Shown here: positions 52,500 to 63,858 of the stretch, in pieces
Layout of the letters: each line of letters begins with the position of its first letter
Numbering within the stretch: position 1 is the stretch's first letter
DNA from: Diprion similis
Taxonomy: Eukaryota > Arthropoda > Insecta > Hymenoptera > Diprionidae
Direction of reading: 5' to 3'
NCBI RefSeq assembly: GCF_021155765.1
Contig: NC_060112.1
Coordinates: forward strand, 26,440,001 to 26,504,000
DNA length: 64,000 nucleotides
Notes under the pieces: generated by a model
Seen by the model: only the letters and a program-made list of their open reading frames with translations
What the model was told of the DNA's origin: nothing
Database searches by the model: none
Position numbers and translations under genes: made by a program

Positions 52500-54982
52500 A
52501 TGTTATCGCGAATATTCCGTGGAGAAAATGAGAATGCCTCTGTTAAGAGAAAGCGGCAAATTGACACCCTGAAAATCTTTAACGATAAGTAAGAGGAAAC
52601 TTGACTAGATAAATAACGTAACCTCGGGTTAACCTCATCTATTATTTTCTTATCATCCGCTGCGATTCGTTAACAATATAATGCTTAACCTTTTATTACG
52701 ATATATTGTCATCATTACTCAAAGAGCTTTATTTCAACATTTGCATTTCCTCCGTCATTTCATTTTCCGAGTATCGCTAAATTCCCGTAATATTTCATAT
52801 CCCCACTTACCTCCTAGTCGTCATTTCAATTGACTCATTGTTCCAGTAATTGGCTCAAACATTTTCAATTTATCAATCGATTTCAACTATGATATATATC
52901 ACAGCATCTAGCTAAACTTATTCTAATTCCGATTCTTTGTAAAATAATCCAATCCTGATAGATATACCTCCTATGAAAAATGGTTTAAAAATAAATAAGT
53001 AAAAAATAAACGAAACCCAAACAAAAGGTAATGTCAAACCATTGAATTCTGCTTTTAGATTAAGAAAGTCTATCATACAATGGAACCTACTTTCTCAATT
53101 CTAGCCCCTGTTCTTTCGAAAAACTCGTGTCTGGAATAATTGAATTTTATCATCACTATCTTTTTGTGTGCAGAAAGCTTGTATTGTTTAAACCTAAGTA
53201 AAAAACAATGTTTACTTAGAGTAATCAGTTCACTTATTAGCACATACTGAGTTCAGTTCACTGAATAAAAGTCTATATATATATATATATTAACCTTGGT
53301 TGAAGTTCTTGGGATAACTGTTGGGATTGTGAATTTTCAGTGTAGTCGAGCTAAGAGAGGATGTGGAGTACCAAGTTCAGTTTGATGCAGGGGATAGGCG
53401 AATGGCTATCATGGTCTCCCTCTCGCCTGAATTTCCCCTAGAAAAACCTGTTCTCAGAGTATCTCCTCCGATTAATCATCCATGGTGCAATGAGCACAAT
53501 GAAATCATCAGTGCTCCGGGACTACTAAATGTAAATTATAAACTGCAATTTTTATATCTAATCCATTAGGAATTTAGCATTGAATAGAATTAAACTATTT
53601 CTATCTTTTATCCAGTTTACGGTACACAGCGACCTTGGCAGGGTGGTCCAAGCCATCATTAGAGAGTTCAGCAAAAACCCACCGAAACTTATAGAAGATA
53701 GTCCACCGCCGGTCTCTTCCGTATGCCACAGAGGTTTGTGCTCATCGCTTATCATCAATTTGGAATCTAAGTCATGAATTTGCTTTGCATAAATCCAGTC
53801 ACCACTGTTACCCTTTCGGTTTTTCTATTTGGTACCTAATCAAAAACAATAGCGTTACAGCACTGATTAGATTAACAAACAATGCATGCATGATAAAGGT
53901 TTCTGTTTATAGTGCACAAAGAGGCCAGGAATAAATCAAGTAGTTTAATATCTTCAATGGCAATGATAAATTGTGAAACTTTAATAACAATGCTGTTGCA
54001 GATTTGAATGATAGAGTATCGCCGTCCTATGCCCTACAACAACAGTACCCCGAGATACCGTCGACTTCGTATAATTCTTATTACAACACCCACTACCCAC
54101 AATATTCGTCGTCAAGTACAAATACGAACAACACGGTTTACAATTATAACTACACAAACTCGGGTAACACATATGCGATAGAGAGTCAAGCTAAGTCCTT
54201 TGCTTCGACTTCCCATCTTTCTACTTACTCACCAAGTTCAACCAGTAATTCTTTACACAGTACTAAAGCTCCGTGTTGTTCCTCCAATCAATATGCCAAT
54301 ACCCCTTATCTCAATTCGCATTATGGTGGTACAAATTATGGACAAACGACACAGACTAACGTCAGGTCCAAAACACCTCAGTGCTCAGAATTTCCAGAAT
54401 TGAATGATATGAGTACAGAGGAATTGCAAAAACTCGGTGATGATGTCGATAGATTAGACGAATTTTTGGAGAAGCATTCCCAGATAAAGGATCTCAATAC
54501 CACAGTAGAAGACGCCATCGATTGGGTTGAAAATACAGCTAGTAAGTTGAAATGAATAATACAGTTAATGGTATATCTCATAGGTATTTGCATCGTAGAC
54601 TGTGAATATTAATAACCTGCCGAATTTTTTCTCAGGGGCAAACCTGCTAAAGGAATCTGAACTCGAAGAACTTAGAAATCAAGTAGCGGAGAAAGCTGAA
54701 AGAGTAACGATTCTAAAAGCTAGATATGACCAGCTTAATCAGAACTACAATAAATTGTCAGAAGTGTTCACGCCAGACCACATAAAGAACTGCTTAAAAC
54801 ATGCGGCTGACGAAAGCCATGAAAAGAGTGAAGCGATTGCTGAAGATTTTTTGAACAGAAAAATTGACGTCGAACGTTTTTTGAGCACTTACGTAGAATG
54901 TCGAAAGCTTGGTCAGGCGCGCCGAACTAAGGAAGAAAAGTTAGCTCACCAATTGAACGAACTGAAACGGGCTGGTTACTAA
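52500..54982 (+). CDS. Vps37A: VPS37A, ESCRT-I subunit
   Basis: Exons 52500-52588, 53341-53530, 53616-53733, 54002-54541 and 54636-54982 join in phase for 427 residues. The start ATG is preceded by in-frame TAA and opens MLSRIFRGENE, then KRKRQIDTLKIFNDN leading into a UEV-like domain (LREDVEYQVQFDAG, SPEFPLEKPVLRVSPPINHP, TVHSDLGRVVQAIIREF). A linker of about 100 residues is rich in Tyr, Asn, Ser, Thr and Gln. The C-terminal Mod(r) domain follows, with coiled coil (LEELRNQVAEKAERV) and the family-typical SEAIAEDFLNRKIDVERFL and RRTKEEKLAHQL. VPS37 joins TSG101 and VPS28 in ESCRT-I, which sorts ubiquitinated cargo into multivesicular bodies. The UEV-like part marks the A paralogue rather than B, C or D. 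Intron 1 is 752 nt and carries a short TA run near 53274-53291. Confidence 0.93.
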
Positions 54983-56518
54983 TAATGCTATTGACAAAAG
55001 TGTAAAATTCCGTTTTCTATCTAACCGAATGAACTGTACATAATATTTAGTTAAATTAAATGATAATTGCAAATTTGAAATTGCCTGTGCATTTACATAC
55101 TATAAATCATACTTGTCACTGCTGCTACGATCAGCTAAAAGAATTCTAAAATTATCACACACACCATGTGCTATGGAAGGAACGTTACCATGTTATGTGA
55201 TAGATTTCAAATTAATTTGATTCAACGTCGCAAGCAATATATCACTGCGTAAGCTTATAAGTAAGCTAAGTCTACATGTTCGACAATGATAAGCTAATCG
55301 CTGCTGCAAGTTATTTCTTTGCAAGAACAATTTTTTCACAGTATTTACACAGAACATGAAAAATAAGTATGGTGAAAAAAAATTTATAATCATCGATTTG
55401 AGCATCAAATTAATTTGAAACGTAATTTTGCGATGGCTTGCAATGTGTTTTTTACTACATAAATATCACGAAATACGACAGTCAATTTTATTGCATTGCA
55501 AGCTATGTCGTTTGGTTTTGTACATGTTCCTAATATTGCAATAGTATTAGCTAATGCGAAAGGATGTTAAAACACGTAGGTCGGAACAACTTGAACTTCG
55601 CTTTGATAAATGTCAAGACGAGAAATAAAGCAGAAACAGAGCTCTGATATCAGCATTCATTCGTTCAATATACTCATTTCATATCTAGTGTATCAAGTGA
55701 AGTTAGGTGAGAGAAATTAATCAACTTGTAACACAAGTGACTCATTCCTTCATTACTTACATCGAATTGATAATGATCATCCGAAAGATTTGATAGTATT
55801 CAGTTATTTACCTGAACTTCAAACAGCACTGCATATCTGTTGATACTTCAAAAGTAATAAAATTTTCAACACTAGTTGACTGTCTGCAGGGTATGTTGAG
55901 CTGAAAAATGTGCATTCTTCAAAGACGTGTTGTGCTTCACATTGGTATTGCATTGCTGTGTCTACTATAACGATTGAAAATCTTTAGTGATAATTGTATC
56001 ATACTAGGATTTCCGAAAATATAAACGATTATTTATACTAACTAGTGTATTCATTTCTTCGACAAAAGTAGGTTCAACAGACACCCAATTAAAACTGTAA
56101 AAAACAAAATTTCGTATTTTTCTGGTTAGTTTTATTTGTGTATTTAATATTTACAATATAAGTCTGTATTGTATAATTATTTGGGTAAATAGATTTGTAG
56201 ATTTTGATACAAAATGCATATAAATATAAAAATAATATATTGGGACCGGTCAAGTTTATATTTGATATTATTACCATAATATCAATTCATAAGTGGAGTA
56301 TTTTCTTCACGTTCTATTTAGATATCAAATAATTAATCGAATATTCTTCTATACCATTGATTGCTCATCCAGAATGATATACTTGAGAATCGAAGGATTG
56401 ATTAGTTACTATCACGAATAAAAAAAAGTTTTCACTTAATATTATCGCTTCCCAGATCTTTTATATAAGTGTTTAACAATCAGACTTCGTAATTGATAAT
56501 GACAGAAATTCGATATGT
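54983..56518. other. Convergent 3' interval between VPS37A and PLOD
   Basis: AT-rich and without a supported gene. An AATAAA near 55624 on the plus strand could end a long VPS37A transcript. Sequence before 56519 should hold the PLOD 3' UTR. Confidence 0.5.
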
Positions 56519-59500
56519 TCAAGGATCGACGAAAGATATCATAATATATCTTGTACCTTTAGTAACCAGTAAACCTTCGTGATAATGAGTGAGTCTTCCA
56601 GGATGCATTAACATCCACCCAGGCTTTGTATCTGTTACGGAACAGTTGTAACGAATGAATCTGCAGCCTCCTCCCTCGTAGTCGATTCCTGCTCTGTTCA
56701 GAGCAATGTTTATTGTATAAGTTGAAGAATCGTGATGAGGACGTAGTGACGGCTGCTCATCGGGACGATATCTGACCATGAAATTCATCAGGGACCTTGG
56801 TGGCTGTATATTAGATGATAAAATGTAATTAGATTTGCCGAAGAGGAAGTAGAGCTTCAACTGAGTGCATGTGCCAGGTTTTTCACTAATCCTACAAGTG
56901 CCTACAAAGTAAAATCTTCGAGTTCTATGTGGAACTAAGTATTAAATCGCAATTAACAGAGAAGCCCAGAGTCCATTTCACCAGTACAACCAAAACCGCA
57001 AGTCCCTAATATCCTATCGCTTACGTAATCCTCATATCCCAGATAAACCATTGTCTGGAGGGGACTGACATATTCCTTAAGAAATTCTAGCCACGTCTCG
57101 TCAAGACCAACTTGATTTGCATGAATGTCACGCGTCGGCACAGCCTCGTAACCCCCATCGAGTCGTGGGTCCTAAAAATATGTAACATGTTAAATGTGTT
57201 CTTACGTCGTGAAAGTATCCTGTAAAGACGAGTTCCTGTAACGGCCTGACATATTCCTTAAGGAAGTACAGCCATTGAGGTTCAAGGTTGACTTGATTTG
57301 TGTGAATGTCCCTCGTAGGTACATTTTCATAACCACCTGATAATCTGGGATCCTAAATTTCGTACAAGAACAATAATCAGTTGAAAATGAAAGTAGACTT
57401 AGCCTTCGCATACTGGAAATTGAATAAATTTTGTTTTGTAAATATAATACTTAGGTAATTGTAAAATAAATTGCCTGTTTAACTTACAGAATTTGTACCA
57501 TCTGACCATTGACCGAATGCTTCCATTATCTCGATCAGTTCCTTTGTAAATCGAGTTGTAACAATTGGAAACCAGAATACGTCTGGACAGGGCTGTTTGA
57601 AACGAACAGAATTGAATAGTATGAAAGAGTACAAGTTATTCATTCAAAGAGCAAATTTAACAGCCGTTTATATAAAATATCCTTTAATCTTAATTCCAAT
57701 TTATCGAAAAATACTAGCATGAAGAACTTGAGTGTTACCTGAATTGGAGTCTTATTGGGATTGAAATTTTCCGTGTAATTCTCGTGAATGTATCTCTTTT
57801 GCCAGTCTAATTTGTTCTCGAATATTTCATACATCTCTGGGTTCGTTAGCTTGGTATCAAAGCTATCAGAGCTAACGAGATGCCCAAATTCAACCCTGTT
57901 ACTGACATACATGAAGATATCTTTCTCCCTGTTGCTGTAAGCGAAGGACATGCTCACGTCCAAGTCTCCCACGGAGTACGATGGCCTGGTCTCCTTATTA
58001 TTTATAAGAGAAGCATTAATGAGATAGCAGTTGCTGACAAATGGTACGTTCCACAAGCCTCTGAAAATATAGAAAAAAAGCCATTGAAAGTATTTATTTT
58101 TGTAATCGTTCTTCAAAAAATCTGGCAACAGATTTGTTGGCAATGTGCGCTGCTCGTGACATAAATTCTGAAGATCCGAGATTGCTTGCCATGATTTAAA
58201 AATAGAAATAGCCGTAAACAGTGTGTGTATGCGATCATAGAGTGCTTTTATATGGAGAAGTACAGACAGCTATTACGCTGTTTTTCACAGGACGTTATTT
58301 AATGTTTTGGCGGGCAGCAGCCCTGATATCATGATTGGCCAATGGAGTTACTGGTGATAACTAATACATAATTATCCAATTGAGATTCATAACTCTTGAC
58401 ACTCTGGTGACCGCGAGTCTATCGCGCCTGTCGCTCATTCATATTTTTGGCTGGAGAGGCGGAGAGAACCTTTCTCCAAAAGGATTAACATACAAGCTGC
58501 TTAAAGGTCGACAAAATATTCTGGTAAGAAAATCTCCAATATATCTAATTATTATTAACACACAGTTAATTGTTCCCTCGATTCTATTAATTTTCATAAT
58601 TTTCATATCTTGTTATGATGAAAGGATATTCCGTTTGAAATGCGATCAAGCTTGCTGCTAAATAAATAAAACTTCATGAACTTGAAGTTGAAGAGTGTAT
58701 GTAATTAATAATAATATTTTCAAGTACAATTACTGGTCAAGGTGGCAAAATATGTTTACATCGGTTAACATAATGAATGACTTAGTTATGTAATTTAAAT
58801 TACAGCACTCAAATGAGGCAATGGTGGTTCATCCATTTATTCCTATTGATGACAGTCTGTACTGTAGGCTTGAACGCGGCGAAAGGTGGTGGTGGAAGAA
58901 GGGGTGGCAGGGGACGTGGAAGATTGTATGGTTCCCGTATGCCAATCCTAATTCCACACCAAAACACCGCCAGTACTAATTATTACGAGAACAAAGATGT
59001 GGGTATTTTCTAGTATTAAGTTGTAATATCTTGAACAGTAGTAATCTGCTGGATTTTTAGGGGGCAAAAATTGTGAAAGCTTCGCATTTTGAGCTGGACT
59101 ACATGCTGGGAAGAAAAATAACTTTCTTTTGCATGGCAAGGGGTTTCCCGAGACCAGAAATAACTTGGTTCAAAGATGGTATTGAGCTCTACCACCACAA
59201 ATTCTTCCAGGTAACTTGAACCTTTTTTCTTCCCAGTAGCATGAATAATCTTACACTCTAATATTTTAATATATTAATTTGTTTTTGCGTTCTGTTTGAG
59301 GTGCACGAATGGCCGATGGGGAATGACACGATGAAGTCAAAAATGGAAATTGATCCTACGACACAGAAAGATGCCGGTTACTACGAATGCCAAGCGGATA
59401 ATCAGTATGCCGTTGACAGACGTGGATTCAGAACAGACTATGTTATGATCACCTACTAAATATATTTATTTATTGAGTATAAGCCAGTTTATGTGAAAAA

Positions 59501-62500
59501 GATTTGTGAATATCGCTTGTGAGACAAAGCTTTTCCAAATTTGTAGCTTACTTCAATATTTCTTTGAACCAAGTCATTTTAATTATATATATTATATATA
59601 TGCATATGTACAAATGACGATATTCCATTCAGTTCATGTCTCTGTACGTACATCTTGGCTTATATTCAAAAATAGTACATTTATGTATAAGAGAAGAAAA
59701 TAAATTATTTCTGCATTACAGTGACCCAAGAGGCAAAATACATATTGTTTCAAAATTCGCACAATGAAGAAAATTTGCCCTACGTGAGATAGACGCGCAT
59801 ACAGAATTGCGACGTGTGGAGAATGATTGAATTTTGTAAGACTGATTCGTTCCAATTACTAGATTATTCGTGTTTAAAGTGTTTCATCTGATTTACAGTT
59901 GATTTGTATTTACTATGATTAATGTAATTAAAAACTCTGTCAACATTATTCAAATTCAGAAATAATATGTAATGTACGTAATTGAAACAATTCAAAAATA
60001 TGGTACTGCAAATACTATAACTATAAACCAGCTACATTTGTTTACTTTTAAATAATTAAAACTGTAATTAAACAATTGTTAATTTATTCTCTTGACCTTA
60101 TTGCCATTGTGAATGCAAACAGTTACAGAAAAAATAAAAACAATTCTAGAAATATTTATTCTCACATTCCAAGTTCTACGAACGGTAGCTATAGGACGTA
60201 CCAATTCCTGTTGCTCGATAGGTCCCCCTATTCCCGTGTTATTAACAAATAATTGGCCTGGATGAGGGTGATATCATTATGACTTGAACAGTTGCGCGAG
60301 TATAGCTGCCTACGATTTGTTTCAGTTATTTTCCAGAGCAATTTTTTAATCCGCGACAAATGATCCGTACAAAGTAATCAAAATTATCATAAAATACAAT
60401 GTTGTGAAATATGTAATGGAAAAATGATATGTCCTAGAGTGATATCGAGCGATTCAAAGTTAGGGTAGATGAAAGTTTTCTTCCCATAGTAACGAGAGAT
60501 CGTTTCACCAACCCTGAATTAATCGGCGTAGTCAATTTCGTTGCCGCATTCAATTTTACCGTGATTATTAATTGAGAAGAATGTTATGTAAGACCAAAGC
60601 AGAGATTATGCACATAATATAGTTAGATACTATCTGGAATAAGTATGTAATAGATAGGAGTGGACACTGGGGGAGTAATGAGGAGGTGAGTGGCTGTCAG
60701 TTGCATTGCTGTTCTGTACCATCGCTAAACGTTTCTTTTGCACAGTGAGTAGATATTTACCAACCGACTTAACTATTTGTTCCAAAACGATATAAAAAAT
60801 ATTGCAACATTGTAACTCTAAAGATTAATTACTCTCTTCCTAGAGCATTTTTAAATTGCTTTTTGTCCCTTGTAATTTACCATTTCCTTTATCTTGTTAA
60901 TTTATTTGGCAATGCGCCACGGATAAATTATCCAACTTACGATTATTACTTTACAGGATACAATGAATTATTCAAAAGCTGTAATATTACTAGCAATCAT
61001 TTTTCTACATTGTTATGAAATATCTGCAAGAAGAGGTCGAGGAAGAAGCAGAAATAAATCGCGAGTTCAAATTGGCCTGCCAATCACCGGAAAATATCGA
61101 GATCAAGAAAGTGATCAATATTACAACAACAACAATGTGCGTATTAGAAAATATCCACACTACAATTGACAGACTCTCGAACACAGCAGCGAACGGATCA
61201 ATGTATACTCTACGGTCAGTTATTCGATGTCAGCGGTAAGAATTAACCATAATGTCATTATTTCAGGGTGCCAAAATCTTATCGTCATCCCATTTTGACT
61301 ATGAATATGTTTTGGGGCATAAAATCGCATTTGTATGCTCCGCTCGAGGTACTCCGCGCCCTCACATTACATGGTTCAAGGATGGTACAGAAATTTACAC
61401 TCACCTCTACATGAACGTTAGTACAAAGAAGTTGTGTACAGTAATACGAGGAATGAAGTTAGATGAAAATTAATGTTCATTCAAGACTTTTCTACTTTTA
61501 GATACATGAATGGCGAACAGGAACTGACAGAGTAAAATCGAAACTGGAAATTGATCCAGCAACACAAATGGATGCCGGGGTTTACGAATGCACAGCAGAT
61601 AACATGTACAGTATCGACAGGCGATCCTTCAAGACTGACTTTTCTATTGCCTTTGATTAAAGTTTTGGGTAAGGTGGAATCAGATAATGTATCATTTGCT
61701 CGTCACGTTTGACGTTAAAGAAACCGTTTTCAATGATCTTCACCAGTATGCAGGACGTGGAAAACACAAATGTATCGTAGTTTTTAACAATATTAACATG
61801 CGAGGATTAATTTTCATCCCTTGTCCCATCAATCAAATTTTATTTCCTATTAACACAATTCTTTTCGTCCATCACATCTGTAATCCAACGTGTGCAGATT
61901 TTGAATCTTACCTTCGTTCGTTCTGTACGATTTCCATGTAATCCGAACTTCTGGCGTAAAAGCCATCGTTTGTAAGAGCGCCCCAAAAGTTGCTCCAAGC
62001 TTTGTAAGGCCTGACGAGTAGTGGAGCTACTATTCCTCGCTGTTGTTCTACCAATAATTTGATTGTATTCTTGTTGTCCAAATGAGCTTCCGAGTCGATT
62101 GAAAGTAATCCGGAACATTTTTTTAGCAGACAGTGATCACTATTTGAGAAAATAAATTGCATTTAATGATGTGTATCTCTTCAGATAAATGGCAGTATAG
62201 ATGATCTGTTCCTATCAAAATTTGTGTTCTGTATATCAATTTAAAGCGATCCAGTGTGAATGAAGATGACGTTTTCATAAGCTCATGTCAGTTTATTAGA
62301 AATGATTTGGTAAGATTTTAAATTGAGTCTCGATAATATCACTGGTTGTTTTCGACCATTCGAAAAATCGGGTTCTCCAAAAAATAATTTAAATGTAAAT
62401 TAAATTTGTGATTCCCCTAGATTCACCAATAAGTAATATCCATAAGGTGAATAAAAAGATAGTAACAAGTAGTGTAGATTTGAAATTAAATATTTCATGC

Positions 62501-63858
62501 ATACTTACAAAGCGAAATCTCTAGCTCTGACTTCGGATATATCGTCCTGTGGTAATATTTGTTTTATGCTTTTGTACTCGTGTGCGTAAGATTCAACGAA
62601 CTCGTTAATAAGTTCGGAATGATAAGGAACATTGTTGTATATGAACAAATGAAGCTTAGACTTAGGGTAGCCCTGCTTATAAATTTTCTCAAAAAACTCC
62701 TCTAAAAACGGTGTTGGGTTGACCAGGAATATAGAGATCAGTATCACAGGATAATTCTCAACTTTCACCACACCTAATTCGATCGTTTCATCCCAACAGT
62801 TTAAACACCCTTCTTCAGGGCTCCAAGCCTTTGCTAAGTAATTACCAAGGGCATTTAATACCAATTTGCTGTGACCATTCCCATGAAGAATAAGCGGCAC
62901 AGTGTTGTAAGCTATGTTCTGTAGATACGCGTCATTTCCTTTGAATCTCAACTCAACGTCAGCTGAAATATAATATTGATGAATACTTTTTCAACAATTC
63001 AATTATTCTGTCTTTTGCTTGTTTCTCATGATTGCTAATGTTACATTGCTACATTAGATGCTCACCAACTGCACCGTTAAGATTCTGGAATATTTCCGAT
63101 CTGTGATCTAATTTCATGTTATGTTTTTCCCTGAAGTCAGGATCTAGGTACAACTCAGTATAAAATCTTTGATCGTCATCTCCGTCATTGAGCTCGGATG
63201 TTGTTAAAATTGCATAAATATTTGATGCGTAGCCAATAAATCCACCAGAATTTAAGTACCGTTTACCACGACCCACACTTGGATATTTTGACTCAGCGGA
63301 TCTATCAGGCCAGCAATACCCCTCCGCAGAAAAGAGAACTCTGGCGTTAAATGTCTTGAATTTTGCTACAATAGCCTCAAGACTGTTGAGAAAGAGTACG
63401 TCATACCTGGAAATAATATGCTGGCTAATCGTTTCGTTTTTGTCTCAAGAAAGTGAGAAAATTGTTGTTTAATTTCATTGATAATTACCCGTCCGTAAAT
63501 AAAATTATTTTATTCTTATCATCCTTGTAAGGGCGCAGCTGTTCCTTAAACAAATTAACCTTAAACCCTCCACCAATAGTGCGATGTACATCGCCTCCTT
63601 TCCATTTTTCACCTAATCCAAGCACATGGACCTTGTCTCGAAAGCCATTGACAACGGCTGATCGAATGTACCTCTTGTAACCATCAGTCTCATTAGTTGC
63701 CACAGTAAATACAAGGACATCTGAAAGAAAAGATTAAAATATATTAAGTTAAAAAAACTCCTCAGTGTGGTAAATTCAGTTTTGTGCATACTACCTAGTA
63801 TGAAAGTTATAATAATAATAATAATAATAACAACAACAACAATAATAATAATAAGCAT
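56519..63858 (-). CDS. Plod: Procollagen-lysine 2-oxoglutarate 5-dioxygenase / glycosyltransferase (PLOD)
   Basis: Minus-strand exons: 63858-63795 (putative first), 63720-63489, 63406-63066, 62962-62509, 62139-61912, 58060-57739, 57592-57488, one of two alternatives (57352-57206 or 57171-57025) and 56803-56519. They join in phase for 725 residues, matching vertebrate PLODs (about 730). The N-terminal glycosyltransferase domain keeps FTDGYDVLF (DxxD). The middle domain has SIDSEAHL where vertebrates have a DxD, and then [17 protein letters not shown]. The C-terminal dioxygenase has [12 protein letters not shown] (HxD iron ligands), [11 protein letters not shown] (distal His), GTRY (2-oxoglutarate Arg) and the standard VDP ending. 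PLOD hydroxylates collagen lysines in the endoplasmic reticulum, and some members add Gal/Glc. The 3.85-kb intron 58061-61911 contains two genes on the plus strand. The first exon is the least certain part. Confidence 0.92.
57025..57171 (-). CDS. Plod: PLOD alternative exon 8b
   Basis: This exon is 147 nt, phase 0 to 0, and encodes 49 residues starting [20 protein letters not shown] and ending LGYEDY, with acceptor tttttag and donor gtaagc on the minus strand. It aligns without gaps to the upstream exon 57206-57352 (33 of 49 residues identical by my count). Either can join exon 7 (...SDGTNS) to exon 9 ([12 protein letters not shown]...) in frame. It encodes the start of the dioxygenase domain, just before the iron-binding motif. 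Confidence 0.85.
57206..57352 (-). CDS. Plod: PLOD alternative exon 8a
   Basis: This exon is 147 nt, phase 0 to 0, and encodes 49 residues starting [20 protein letters not shown] and ending TGYFHD, with acceptor aatttag and donor gtaaga on the minus strand. Only 34 nt (57172-57205) separate it from exon 8b, too short to be removed as an intron, so a mature mRNA should carry one or the other. Vertebrate PLODs have GGYENVP here, so 8a looks nearer the ancestral form. Confidence 0.85.
58813..59459 (+). CDS. Secreted single-Ig-domain protein A (OIG-4-like)
   Basis: Exons 58813-58998, 59061-59210 and 59301-59459 join at phase 0 for 164 residues. A signal peptide ([17 protein letters not shown]) precedes a Gly/Arg-rich basic stretch ([13 protein letters not shown]) and then one immunoglobulin domain. 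Its features are ITFFCMARG with first Cys, ITWFKDG with the core Trp, and [11 protein letters not shown] with the second Cys. There is no transmembrane segment, so secretion is expected. The arrangement matches the one-Ig-domain OIG-4 family, which in nematodes is secreted at neuromuscular junctions; function here is inferred only by family. An AATAAA is at 59699. The gene lies inside a PLOD intron on the opposite strand and is a tandem paralogue of the gene at 60963. Confidence 0.88.
59460..60962 (+). other. Spacer between the two nested Ig genes
   Basis: No gene is supported. It includes the likely 3' UTR of the first Ig gene (AATAAA at 59699) and the presumed promoter and 5' UTR of the second. 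All of it is intronic to PLOD on the minus strand. Confidence 0.5.
60963..61660 (+). CDS. oig-4: Secreted single-Ig-domain protein B (OIG-4-like)
   Basis: Exons 60963-61136, 61267-61416 and 61502-61660 join at phase 0 for 160 residues. A signal peptide ([17 protein letters not shown]) precedes a basic [12 protein letters not shown] stretch, a linker ([17 protein letters not shown], then YYNNNN) and one Ig domain. Its features are [16 protein letters not shown] and [11 protein letters not shown], with closing [12 protein letters not shown]. Exons 2 and 3 have exactly the same lengths (150 and 159 nt) as in the neighbouring paralogue. Its sequence resembles what I remember of insect OIG-4 more closely than copy A does. 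Its stop codon is about 250 nt from a PLOD coding exon on the other strand, so the transcripts may overlap. Confidence 0.88.
62140..62508 (-). other. PLOD intron
   Basis: A 369-nt intron between the donor after 62509 (TT/gtaagt) and the acceptor before 62139 (caaatag). A plus-strand AATAAA at 62150 could end a long 3' UTR of the second Ig gene. Nothing else was seen. Confidence 0.6.
63811..63853 (-). repeat. Trinucleotide microsatellite (AAT)n(AAC)n(AAT)n
   Basis: On the plus strand this reads as about six AAT-type units, four AAC units and four AAT units. On the minus strand it is in frame as ATT/GTT codons within the putative first coding exon of PLOD, where it would encode Ile and Val runs. 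Confidence 0.8.

Noticed and set aside
52217-52531. 104-codon frame just upstream of VPS37A
   Set aside because: It is out of frame with the VPS37A start at 52500, which is preceded by an in-frame stop and carries the conserved KRKRQIDTLKIFNDN. It shows no domain features.
58380-58661. 93-codon plus-strand frame before the first Ig gene
   Set aside because: No motif; it lies in PLOD intron and 5' flanking sequence and is not in a splice-compatible position with the Ig exons.
61840-62162. 92-codon minus-strand frame overlapping the PLOD exon
   Set aside because: The neighbouring frame encodes the conserved PLOD block ([17 protein letters not shown]), so this one is its shadow.
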